Shown here piece after piece: positions 7,286 through 14,535 of a DNA stretch of 21,767 nucleotides (the first letter of the stretch is position 1; the number at the start of each line of letters is the position of its first letter). The stretch lies in the NCBI GenBank assembly GCA_903930485.1, contig CAIYYO010000076.1, forward strand, positions 1-21,767, read 5' to 3'. A program made the position numbers and the translations under genes. The notes beneath the pieces were generated by a model. It worked only from the letters and a program-made list of their open reading frames with translations, did no database searches and had not been told where the DNA came from. The DNA comes from Methanobacteriota archaeon (GTDB taxonomy: Archaea > Altiarchaeota > Altiarchaeia > IMC4 > QMZM01).

Positions 7286-7490
7286 CCAAGACTTCCTCCA
7301 GGAGTTTCAACGTCTCCTGCGCCTCTTTTTCATCCATCACCTCTATCGCGTAGCCTGCATGGACTACGACATAGTCTCCGGCTCTTGCTTCCACAAGATC
7401 GACCCTGACGGTCCTTTTCACTCCGCCGTAGTCTACGACGGCCTCCTTTCCTTTGACTTCGAGGACTTTTCCGGGTATGGCGAGGCACAT
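7278..7490 (-). CDS. hypC: hydrogenase maturation chaperone HypC
   Basis: HypC/HupF family chaperone that carries the Fe(CN)2CO moiety with HypD and binds the hydrogenase large-subunit precursor. The ATG at 7490 gives 70 residues starting MCLAIPGKVLEV, the family signature with the essential Cys2; the same frame stays open far upstream inside hypF but that part is not coding. The rest is the small beta-barrel (VVDYGGVKRTVRVDLV, GDYVVVHAGYAI) with an acidic C-terminal helix. It overlaps hypD by 8 bases. A TATA-like box is centred 26 bases before the ATG and no Shine-Dalgarno is seen, suggesting a leaderless transcript. Divergent from hypF with 37 bases between. Confidence 0.97.
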   Translation of the reverse strand: MCLAIPGKVLEVKGKEAVVDYGGVKRTVRVDLVEARAGDYVVVHAGYAIEVMDEKEAQETLKLLEEVLDA

Positions 7491-7510
7491 TTTTCTTAAC
7501 GCTATGAAAC

Positions 7511-7521
7511 ATAATACTATA
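7511..7521 (-). promoter_or_regulatory. TATA box for hypC (hypC/hypF divergent promoter)
   Basis: TATAGTATTAT on the minus strand is centred 26 bases upstream of the hypC ATG at 7490, consistent with leaderless transcription of hypC-hypD-hypA. The 37-base gap must also hold the hypF promoter; only a weak TTTTTCTTAA (7490-7499) is seen for it. Confidence 0.45.
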
Positions 7522-7527
7522 CGTACT

Positions 7528-9780
7528 ATGCGCAAAAAAGCGTTGATAAAGGTCTCGGGAACGGTGCAGGGAGTAGGGTTCAGGCCTTTCGTGTACAGGA
7601 CGGCCGGAAGATTCGGGATAAAGGGGTACGTGAAAAATCTCGGAGACGCCGGCGTCGAGATACTGGCCGAAGGTACTTCGGGCCATTTGGAAGAATTCAT
7701 AAAAGCGATAAGAAAAGATCCCCCCGTCAACGCACGGATAAACTCTCTTACAGTCGAGTGGCAAGGTTCGGTTGAAAGAACGGACGGCTTCCACATCCTC
7801 CCCAGCGGAGGAACAGGCTCCGGAGGGACGATCCCCCCGGACTACGGAATCTGCAGTCTCTGCGCGAAAGAGGCCTCCTCGGTGGGGGAACGGCGTTACA
7901 GGTATCCGCTGACGTCATGCACCGACTGCGGGCCACGCTACACGATCCTCGAAGAGATCCCTCTTGACAGGAAGAACACATCGTATGCGAAATTCCCCCC
8001 ATGCTCTGAATGCTCGAAGGAATACAGGGACCCGGCAGACCGCAGGTTCCATGCCCAGACGATAGCGTGCCCCAGGTGTGGTCCGAAATATTTTCTCCTC
8101 GACGTAAAGGGCAGATTGGTTCCAAGCCCGGTGGAGACTGCGATAGAGCGGCTGCGTGCCGGAAAGATTGTCGCGATAAAAGGAGCGGGCGGGATACACC
8201 TTTCCTGCATGGCGTCGGACGACGATGCCGTAGCCGAGATGCGCAGGAGACGCGGGAGAGAACAGAAGCCGTTCGCCGTCATGTCAGATCTGGAAGACTT
8301 GAAGAAGTACGCTCACGTTTCAGGCGCCGAAAAAACATTGCTGACTTCAAAAGAGAGGCCCATCGTGGTTCTAAGGAAAAAAAATAGCGCCCGCTGCCTC
8401 TCAGACCTTGTCGCCCCGGGCCTGGACAGCGTCGGCGTCATGCTTCCATACACTGCACTGCATCAGATGATCTTTTCCGTGATAGACTCGCCCCTTGTCA
8501 TGACCTCGGCGAACAGGCATGCTGAGCCGATGATCATCGGCAACGACGAAATAATCCGACAGAAGGCTGCCGACTGCTACCTTCTCCACGATCTCGAGAT
8601 AAAGAACAGGTGCGACGATTCGGTGCTGAAGATCGTGAACAAGAATCCGGTTTTTATCCGGAGGAGCCGAGGCTTTGTCCCGTCGCCGGTGGACCTGAAG
8701 AACCCAGACAAGAACACGGTGCTCGCGCTCGGCGCCGAAGAGAACGACACCTTCTGCCTGCTCAAAGGCGGCAACGCATTCCAGAGCCAGCACATAGGAA
8801 ATACTGTGAATCTGTCCACGATGGGTTTCATGGAAGAAGCCATCGAAAGGTCCCTTAAGATCATTGCCGCCCGGCCTGATGTGATCGCTTGCGACCTGCA
8901 TCCGGATTTCAATACGGGCCGGCTCGCGGCCGAATTCGGAAAAAGATTCGATGCACAAGTGATCAAAGTGCAGCATCACCATGCCCATCTGTTGTCCCTT
9001 TCAGGCGAACACAACCTGGACGAGATGGTCGGCATCTGCTGCGACGGCGTAGGCTACGGCCTGGACGGAAAAGCATGGGGCGGCGAAGTATTCTCTTTGA
9101 AGGGGGGCTTGATACAACGCGTGGGCCACCTGAAGGAACAGCCCATGCCCGGAGGAGACCTCGCGGCTCGTTACCCTGCTCGCATCGTCGCAGGAATGCT
9201 TTACGATTCCTACGAACAAAGCGAGTTGAGGGAGATCCTGGAAAAACTTTCATTCAGGCACGGGAAGAAAGAGATCGTCGTCGTTCTAAGGCAGCTGGAG
9301 AAAGGCGTGAACGTTCAGCCGTCGACGTCTGCAGGGCGGGTTTTCGATGCGGTTTCGGCGCTGCTCGGCATCTGCCATGAGCGGACTTATGAAGGCGAGC
9401 CGGCATTAAAGCTGGAAGCCGCAGGGAACGGGGGCAGAGACCTTGGATTCCCTGTCAAGATCAGGGACGGCGTCGTTGATACGTCGGCTCTTCTCAAAGC
9501 AGTCGCGGAATCGGTGAAAAAATTTAAGACGAGAGACATCGCTTATTCTTTTGAAAAAACGTTCGCGACGGGACTCGCGCAAGTCGCCGTCGAAGAGGCG
9601 GAACGTGAAGATATCAAAGTCGTGGGGGTTTCCGGAGGAGTAGCCTATAACGGCGTTTTTGTCGGGACGGTTGCGGGACACGTCAAAGAAAGAGGGCTGA
9701 ACTTCGTTCAGAACAGGAGCGTTCCGTGCGGCGACGGCGGAATATCCTACGGGCAGGCGGCATACGTTTCTGCCTTATAA
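7528..9780 (+). CDS. hypF: carbamoyltransferase HypF
   Basis: HypF makes carbamoyl-adenylate from carbamoyl phosphate and ATP and moves the carbamoyl group to the C-terminal Cys of HypE. From the ATG at 7528 it has 750 residues, normal for the family. In order: acylphosphatase domain (~5-90, motif VSGTVQGVGFRPF), four zinc CxxC pairs (109/112, 131/134, 159/162, 181/184), a YrdC-like domain (~195-390, KGAGGIHL, RRRGREQKPFAVM), and a Kae1-like domain with QHHHAHLLS and VSGGVAYNG. An in-frame ATG at 7504 and an opening at 7453 exist, but 7528 starts right at the acylphosphatase fold. Transcribed away from hypC; no Shine-Dalgarno seen. Completes the hypA-F set. Confidence 0.96.
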   Translation: MRKKALIKVSGTVQGVGFRPFVYRTAGRFGIKGYVKNLGDAGVEILAEGTSGHLEEFIKAIRKDPPVNARINSLTVEWQGSVERTDGFHILPSGGTGSGGTIPPDYGICSLCAKEASSVGERRYRYPLTSCTDCGPRYTILEEIPLDRKNTSYAKFPPCSECSKEYRDPADRRFHAQTIACPRCGPKYFLLDVKGRLVPSPVETAIERLRAGKIVAIKGAGGIHLSCMASDDDAVAEMRRRRGREQKPFAVMSDLEDLKKYAHVSGAEKTLLTSKERPIVVLRKKNSARCLSDLVAPGLDSVGVMLPYTALHQMIFSVIDSPLVMTSANRHAEPMIIGNDEIIRQKAADCYLLHDLEIKNRCDDSVLKIVNKNPVFIRRSRGFVPSPVDLKNPDKNTVLALGAEENDTFCLLKGGNAFQSQHIGNTVNLSTMGFMEEAIERSLKIIAARPDVIACDLHPDFNTGRLAAEFGKRFDAQVIKVQHHHAHLLSLSGEHNLDEMVGICCDGVGYGLDGKAWGGEVFSLKGGLIQRVGHLKEQPMPGGDLAARYPARIVAGMLYDSYEQSELREILEKLSFRHGKKEIVVVLRQLEKGVNVQPSTSAGRVFDAVSALLGICHERTYEGEPALKLEAAGNGGRDLGFPVKIRDGVVDTSALLKAVAESVKKFKTRDIAYSFEKTFATGLAQVAVEEAEREDIKVVGVSGGVAYNGVFVGTVAGHVKERGLNFVQNRSVPCGDGGISYGQAAYVSAL

Positions 9781-9785
9781 TCTCT

Positions 9786-9802
9786 GGCTTTTTATCTTCT
9801 GT
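9786..9802 (+). terminator. pyrimidine-rich terminator after hypF
   Basis: A T-rich run (GGCTTTTTATCTTCTG) begins within 10 bases of the hypF stop and precedes the promoter of the next gene. Confidence 0.35.
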
Positions 9803-9807
9803 CTCGA

Positions 9808-9822
9808 TTAATATATGAAAAA
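9808..9822 (+). promoter_or_regulatory. TATA box for the cohesin/dockerin pair
   Basis: TTAATATATGAAAAA lies ~35 bases before the ATG at 9851, so the leader would be about 10 bases. No Shine-Dalgarno precedes that ATG. Confidence 0.45.
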
Positions 9823-9850
9823 TATCAAAAGATAATGTGTTACTAAAAAA

Positions 9851-11722
9851 ATGAATAAAATCTTGATTCTTTCAGGGATTATTGCATTGTTTGCTGGCCT
9901 CGTCTCTGCTGCGGAATGCAGTTTTGACGGAACATGGGGATCCGAATGGGGCGATATGGCGCTTACGCAGTCCGGGAACGCGGTCACGGGCACATATACC
10001 CACGACTCGGGAAAAATAACGGGAACCGTCTCTGGAGGGGTTCTAAAAGGGAAATGGTCCGAATCCCCAAGCTATGCCGGGCCCAATGATGCGGGGGATA
10101 TCGAATTCGTAATCTCCAGCGACTGCAACTCGTTCACAGGTAAATGGAGATACGGCTCTACAGGGGACATGACCGGCGGCTGGACGGGCACCCGGAAAAG
10201 CGGTCCGGCGGGCTCCGGGACAGGAGTAAAAACGACTACAGAGGGCGCCCTCGTCTGGAAGGGTATGACCGAAGACAAAGTAAGTTCAGGACCTGACAAG
10301 GATGGAACGCCGGACGCGCATTTCTCATTGACTTTGAATCCATCCGGCTCAAAAACGGTAGACAGCATCCTTCTGGAAACGACAGACTCCAAAGGCAATC
10401 CCTCTGGAGGCCAGTACTGGGACACGGATCCAAACGGATACTGGGTCCTTGGCGTTGAGCAGCCTGCAGGGACAAGGCTTAACCCTACTGATAAAAGCAT
10501 ATCCAAGACCATAACCGGTTCTACGTCATTTGAATTATACGCGTCAAGCTCAGGATATTTCAATTCCGGGCAATACTTCAAAGTAGTCGTGCATTACACA
10601 GACGGAAGTACGAGCGAGGCATCAACGGTCATCTCGTCTACCCCGGCAACTCAGCAGGCGTCAACGACCATCGCAACCCCGACGACAATTGCCAACACCG
10701 GAAACAACGCAGCAGGCGCCGGCGATGCACTGATACTGGATACCAGCAACCACTACACCGGAGGATGCGGGCAAACAGACACGTCGAAATGGAACCTGGA
10801 CAGCGATACCCAGGTCAATGTATTCGAGGTATGGCATAACTGGAACAGCGGGGAACAGACCATAACGTTTTCCATAAAGAAGGACGGGGCAGATTATGCG
10901 AGCGGAACGCTTTACAGGACTGCCTGCGACCCCTATCAGAAGAACTGGTGCAACGCGGATTTCCGCATAAACAAAGTTTTTCCCAAAGGAACTTACCTGG
11001 CAACAATCCCTTCAGGAAGAGCATGTAAGGACAACAACGGGAACGGCGTGGTGAGGCTCTACGGACCCAACGCGGCGACCCCTACGACGACGGCGACACC
11101 GACCACCCAGCCTAATGCGGGAACGATAAGCGCGACCTCCAAGATGTGCACTCCTGGAGCGCCCTACCTATACCTCGAAGACAGGACAGTAAAAAAAGGC
11201 AAGGAAACCAAGATACCTGTAATAATGTGCAATGCTGCAGACCTTGCGAACATGGACCTCTCGATCGCATACAACACGCAGGTACTGACCTACAAGGACT
11301 CCGACAAAGGCTCCCTCAACGCAAAATCCCTGCTGGAAAGTAACGAGAAACCTTTGGGAAATATTAAGGTCTCGTTCGCCGGAAGCCAGGGAATGAGCGG
11401 AGACGGCTCGATAGCGATACTCTCGTTCGTCGTCAGCGGCGCCAGCGGGCAGTCGTCCGTGATATCCGGGACGGTTAATTCAGCCAGTACTTCATCCGGT
11501 TCCCCGGTAAGCGTGAGCGTGCGATCCGGCAGCTTCACAGTGGGCTCCGGGCAGAAAGGAGACTGCGACGGCGACGGCATAGTATCGTCAAGGGATGCTC
11601 TTGCGGCGCTGCAGATGTCTGTCGAGAAAATAGCGGTCGACTTATGCTATGACGTGACCGGAGACGGAAAGGTCGACTCGTCGGATGCAAGGGAAATACT
11701 TAAGAAAGCTGTTGGAGGCTAA
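9851..11722 (+). CDS. secreted multidomain protein with cohesin-like and dockerin modules
   Basis: 623-residue secreted protein. Residues 1-21 are a signal peptide (cleavage near VSAAEC). In order: a compact beta domain (~22-115) built on GTWGSEWG...VTGTYT...GTVSGG...GKW; a beta-sandwich-like part (~128-262); a Thr/Ala linker; a Cys-containing beta domain (~290-405, Cys306, 359, 367, 392); a PTTTATPTTQP linker; a cohesin-like domain (~432-565, LSIAYNTQVLTY, ISFVV-type ending); and a dockerin (569-623) with two calcium loops, D-C-D-G-D-G-x5-D (571-582) and D-V-T-G-D-G-x5-D (601-612). Dockerins bind cohesins, so it could dock on the membrane-anchored cohesin encoded 3 bases downstream. No catalytic domain is recognised. 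The pair resembles the Archaeoglobus fulgidus cohesin-dockerin/cohesin gene pair (from memory). Confidence 0.87.
   Translation: MNKILILSGIIALFAGLVSAAECSFDGTWGSEWGDMALTQSGNAVTGTYTHDSGKITGTVSGGVLKGKWSESPSYAGPNDAGDIEFVISSDCNSFTGKWRYGSTGDMTGGWTGTRKSGPAGSGTGVKTTTEGALVWKGMTEDKVSSGPDKDGTPDAHFSLTLNPSGSKTVDSILLETTDSKGNPSGGQYWDTDPNGYWVLGVEQPAGTRLNPTDKSISKTITGSTSFELYASSSGYFNSGQYFKVVVHYTDGSTSEASTVISSTPATQQASTTIATPTTIANTGNNAAGAGDALILDTSNHYTGGCGQTDTSKWNLDSDTQVNVFEVWHNWNSGEQTITFSIKKDGADYASGTLYRTACDPYQKNWCNADFRINKVFPKGTYLATIPSGRACKDNNGNGVVRLYGPNAATPTTTATPTTQPNAGTISATSKMCTPGAPYLYLEDRTVKKGKETKIPVIMCNAADLANMDLSIAYNTQVLTYKDSDKGSLNAKSLLESNEKPLGNIKVSFAGSQGMSGDGSIAILSFVVSGASGQSSVISGTVNSASTSSGSPVSVSVRSGSFTVGSGQKGDCDGDGIVSSRDALAALQMSVEKIAVDLCYDVTGDGKVDSSDAREILKKAVGG
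11715..11719 (+). promoter_or_regulatory. Shine-Dalgarno inside the dockerin gene end
   Basis: GGAGG within the last codons (Gly-Gly) of the dockerin gene lies 6 bases before the ATG at 11726, so the two proteins are probably translationally coupled. Confidence 0.5.
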
Positions 11723-11725
11723 AAA

Positions 11726-12304
11726 ATGAAATACACTACGATTTTGTTTACGGTTCTGCTGCTGGCATCCATGGTCAGGGCATCGACTATTGAAGCAAAA
11801 GACACGACCGCCGCAGAAGGCTCCAAGGCGACCGTATCGCTTTATGTGAGCGGAGTGACAAAACTTGGCGCGATGGACCTAAAAGTACAATACGACCCGC
11901 AGGTGCTCCAGTTCAAAGGAGCATCGCTCGGAGACGCCTCCTCAAACGGCCTCATCGAGTCAAAGGATTCAGGGAACGGAGTCGCGATGATAAGCTTTGC
12001 GGACACGAAAGGGATATCTGCTGACGGAGAACTAGTCGTGCTGTCATTCGACGTCACAGGAAAGGCCGGCTCGTCGACGAAAATAAGCCTGGATGCCCGC
12101 GCATATGGAACCGACCTGAAAGACATGCCTATCGACGTTAAAGCAGGAAACGTCCAGGTAGTCGCCGGAAAAGTGCCGCCCGTAACCAAGTCGGTCAGCG
12201 GGTCGACGGGGACCGACAATACGATGCTTTATATGATCGCCGGCGCCGTTGTTTTGATAATCGTCGTAGCGGTCGTGGTCGTGAAGTCCAAAAAGAAGAA
12301 ATAG
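11726..12304 (+). CDS. membrane-anchored cohesin-like protein
   Basis: 192-residue cell-surface protein. Signal peptide 1-19 (ASMVRAS); one cohesin-like beta-sandwich (~20-147) with the family pattern AEGSKATVSLYV, GAMDLKVQYDPQVLQF, a GVAMISFAD strand and GELVVLSFDV; a short Ser/Thr/Gly linker; a C-terminal membrane helix (~167-186) and a Lys-rich tail (KSKKKK) that stays inside. It would display the cohesin outside the cell, a suitable anchor for the dockerin of the upstream protein. It shares the cohesin fold with that protein's domain at ~432-565. Three bases separate the genes. Similar anchor proteins belong to the cohesin/carbohydrate-binding superfamily, so the binding partner could also be something else. 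Confidence 0.86.
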   Translation: MKYTTILFTVLLLASMVRASTIEAKDTTAAEGSKATVSLYVSGVTKLGAMDLKVQYDPQVLQFKGASLGDASSNGLIESKDSGNGVAMISFADTKGISADGELVVLSFDVTGKAGSSTKISLDARAYGTDLKDMPIDVKAGNVQVVAGKVPPVTKSVSGSTGTDNTMLYMIAGAVVLIIVVAVVVVKSKKKK

Positions 12305-12311
12305 CATCATA

Positions 12312-12335
12312 TCTTTTTTTTCTTTTAATTTTCTT
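12312..12335 (+). terminator. oligo-T terminator of the cohesin operon
   Basis: TCTTTTTTTTCTTTTAATTTTCTT begins 8 bases after the stop codon at 12304 (16 of the first 20 bases are T). Confidence 0.6.
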
Positions 12336-12340
12336 GGGTC

Positions 12341-12353
12341 TACTATATATTAG
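12341..12353 (+). promoter_or_regulatory. TATA box of the hdr-mvh operon
   Basis: TACTATATATTAG is a strong TATA-like element. A start ~25 bases downstream falls at about 12370-12375, at the edge of the 16-bp palindrome, leaving a leader of roughly 30 bases with the Shine-Dalgarno. Confidence 0.45.
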
Positions 12354-12370
12354 TTAAGTCGTTCAATATG

Positions 12371-12386
12371 TAATGATTAATCATTA
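12371..12386 (+). promoter_or_regulatory. perfect 16-bp palindrome, candidate operator
   Basis: TAATGATTAATCATTA equals its own reverse complement. It lies between the likely TATA box and the start of hdrA, around the predicted transcription start, where a bound dimeric repressor would block the operon. The regulator is unknown. Confidence 0.45.
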
Positions 12387-12393
12387 TAAATCC

Positions 12394-12398
12394 AGGTG
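12394..12398 (+). promoter_or_regulatory. Shine-Dalgarno supporting a TTG start of hdrA
   Basis: AGGTG, 6 bases before the TTG at 12405. The longer GTG start would overlap this site. Confidence 0.5.
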
Positions 12399-12404
12399 CA
12401 TTGT

Positions 12405-14534
12405 TTGAAAGTATTCCTCTACGACTTCGGCGGCGAGATAAAGTACCCTGAGAACCTGTCATTCGGAAAAGACGTCGAGATAATCAGGATTAAGGACATC
12501 TCCACCGAGGAAACTCGCAAGGCCGTTGAAAAAGCGCTCGAAACCGATCAGGTGATCTTCGTCGGGCCGAGCCACAGGATATCCGAACGATTCTTCCATG
12601 ACCCGAACATCAAATACGTCAACGCCAGAGAGCAGGTCGCGTGGGTCGGCCATAATCCCGAGAAGATAAGGGACTTGATCCAGGGCTCCATAGACAAGCT
12701 TCGAAGCTCCAGTAAGATAGAGAAAAAAAGGTTTCCAATAAAGTATAAGAGCGCGCTCGTGATAGGAGCAGGCATCGCAGGCCTTGAAACAGCGCGGCAG
12801 ATAGCGAATTCCGGATACAAGGTCTACCTGATAGAGAAGAAGCCCTTCATAGGTGGGCTCGTGGCGCGGCTTGACAGGCTCTATCCGGCGGGAACTCCGA
12901 ATTCGCATGTCCTTTATCCGCTGATTAACGAGGTCGTGAGCAACCCCAACGTCGAGGTCCTTGTCAACACCGAGATGCTGGAAGCGGACGGGATCGTAGG
13001 CGACTACACCGTCAAACTGAGGACGAAAGGGAACGTCGTCGAAGGAAAGCTGCCGAAGAAATGCGAGGAAGTCTGCCCCGTAGTCGTCGAAGACAAGATA
13101 ATCCGCAAAGCGATATACTATCAGCCGACGTATCCCGAGGCATACGGCATAGACTTCGACAGCTGCAACAAGTGCGGCAACTGCGTCAAGGTGCTTCCCG
13201 AGCTGACGCTTGGCGAATCCGAGAAAACGCTACATGTAGGGGCCATCGTGGTCGCGACAGGCCTGAAGGGATATGATGCGAAAAGGATTACGGAATACGG
13301 CTACGGGAAATACCCGAACGTGTTCACGAAACTTGAGTTCGAGAGGAAATTCGCCAACGGATTCATAAAGCCTAAGAGCGTCGTCATCGTCAACTGCGCG
13401 GGCTCGCGGGACAAGAACCATTTGCCTTACTGCTCGCGCGTATGCTGCATGCTCGGGCTCAAGGCCGCGAAGCTGATCAAGGACACGGCCCCGGAGACAG
13501 AGGTATTCGTTAATTATATAGACATGCGAAGCTACGGCATATTCGAGGAATTTTATAACACCGTCAGGGAGACTTATGGGGTGAAATTCGTACAGGGTCG
13601 CCCTTCTGAAATACTTCAGGATGCTGAGGGAAAGCTCGTCGTGAGATGCGAGGACATACTCCTGGGCAAGAATATTGAAATGAAAGTAGATTGCGTCGTC
13701 CTTATGACCGGCTTCGTCCCGGACAAGGAGACGTTCGAAAAGCTTGGGATATACTCGAGCGGCGCATACCCTGTGGAATATGTGAACTCGACATATTCGA
13801 TAGACTCTAATCCGAGGGGGATATTCATCGCAGGCTCGGCCGGGTACCCGAAAGACGTCGCAGAGATACTGATCAACGCCGCCAATGCGCCGGGAGGCGT
13901 TATCGAGATACTGAGCAAGGACTACGTCGAGAACAAGACGCCGACCGCGAAGATTGATTCAAAAATATGCGCCGAGAACAACTGCCGCATCTGCATCACT
14001 GCCTGCCCATACGGCGCCGTGCACATGAAAGGCGAAGAGGTAACGGTTAGTGAGGAGGTCTGCATGGGCTGCGGTATATGCACCGCTACTTGCGCGGCCG
14101 GAGCCAACCAGCTTGAGGGCTTCGAGGAGAAAGGCATGCTCGCACAGATCGGCGGCATGACGAAGCAGGGAGATATAATAGCGTTCATGTGCAAGTGGAG
14201 CTCGTACAACGCTGCAGACAAGGCCGGGCATGAGCGTTTGACCTACCCCGAGAATGTGAAGATAATACGCATACCATGCACCGGCCGGGTCAGCTCCCAG
14301 ATGATACTCAAGGCGTACGAATCCGGCGCGAAGGCGGTCCTGGTCGCAGGCTGCCCGCCCGACGCATGCCACTACTTCACCGGCAATTTCAAGGCTAGGA
14401 AAAGGATAACCGCGTTAAAGGAGATGCTGAAGCAGTTCGGGATAGATCCAGCAACTCTCGCTCTCGAATGGATAGGAAAAGACGAGTCTAAGCGGTTCGT
14501 CGACATAGTGACCGGGCTTAATGGAAAAAAATAA
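12405..14534 (+). CDS. hdrA: heterodisulfide reductase subunit A fused to MvhD
   Basis: Flavin and iron-sulfur hub linking hydrogenase to HdrBC. The TTG at 12405 (709 residues) is preferred: AGGTG (12394-12398) is 6 bases upstream; GTG 12396 overlaps it. The N-terminal HdrA domain (1-110) contains no cysteine, unlike the canonical CHCG...C pattern. The FAD domain has GAGIAG (121-126) and the cluster set Cys331, 343, 347, 348 (CSRVCC). The inserted ferredoxin domain keeps C224-P, C254, C257 and C260 but lacks the other three N-side Cys and has Leu264 for the last. Two C-terminal ferredoxin motifs are complete (522/527/530/534; 553/556/559/563). Residues ~588-709 are an MvhD domain (Cys596, 625, 650, 655) with Ser599 in place of the usual second Cys of CxxC. 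First gene of a six-gene operon; next gene starts 1 base after the stop. Confidence 0.95.
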   Translation: MKVFLYDFGGEIKYPENLSFGKDVEIIRIKDISTEETRKAVEKALETDQVIFVGPSHRISERFFHDPNIKYVNAREQVAWVGHNPEKIRDLIQGSIDKLRSSSKIEKKRFPIKYKSALVIGAGIAGLETARQIANSGYKVYLIEKKPFIGGLVARLDRLYPAGTPNSHVLYPLINEVVSNPNVEVLVNTEMLEADGIVGDYTVKLRTKGNVVEGKLPKKCEEVCPVVVEDKIIRKAIYYQPTYPEAYGIDFDSCNKCGNCVKVLPELTLGESEKTLHVGAIVVATGLKGYDAKRITEYGYGKYPNVFTKLEFERKFANGFIKPKSVVIVNCAGSRDKNHLPYCSRVCCMLGLKAAKLIKDTAPETEVFVNYIDMRSYGIFEEFYNTVRETYGVKFVQGRPSEILQDAEGKLVVRCEDILLGKNIEMKVDCVVLMTGFVPDKETFEKLGIYSSGAYPVEYVNSTYSIDSNPRGIFIAGSAGYPKDVAEILINAANAPGGVIEILSKDYVENKTPTAKIDSKICAENNCRICITACPYGAVHMKGEEVTVSEEVCMGCGICTATCAAGANQLEGFEEKGMLAQIGGMTKQGDIIAFMCKWSSYNAADKAGHERLTYPENVKIIRIPCTGRVSSQMILKAYESGAKAVLVAGCPPDACHYFTGNFKARKRITALKEMLKQFGIDPATLALEWIGKDESKRFVDIVTGLNGKK

Positions 14535-14535
14535 A

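Noticed and set aside
7453..7527. Longer start for HypF inside hypC
   Set aside because: The acylphosphatase fold begins at the ATG at 7528; the extra residues would be antisense to hypC and match nothing known.
7491..7796. 102-residue N-terminal extension of HypC
   Set aside because: The family signature MCLAIPG must be N-terminal because Cys2 is functional, and the upstream part is antisense to hypF.
9851..12304. A cellulosome with glycoside hydrolases
   Set aside because: Cohesin and dockerin modules are visible but no catalytic carbohydrate-active domain is recognised, so the enzymatic part cannot be claimed.
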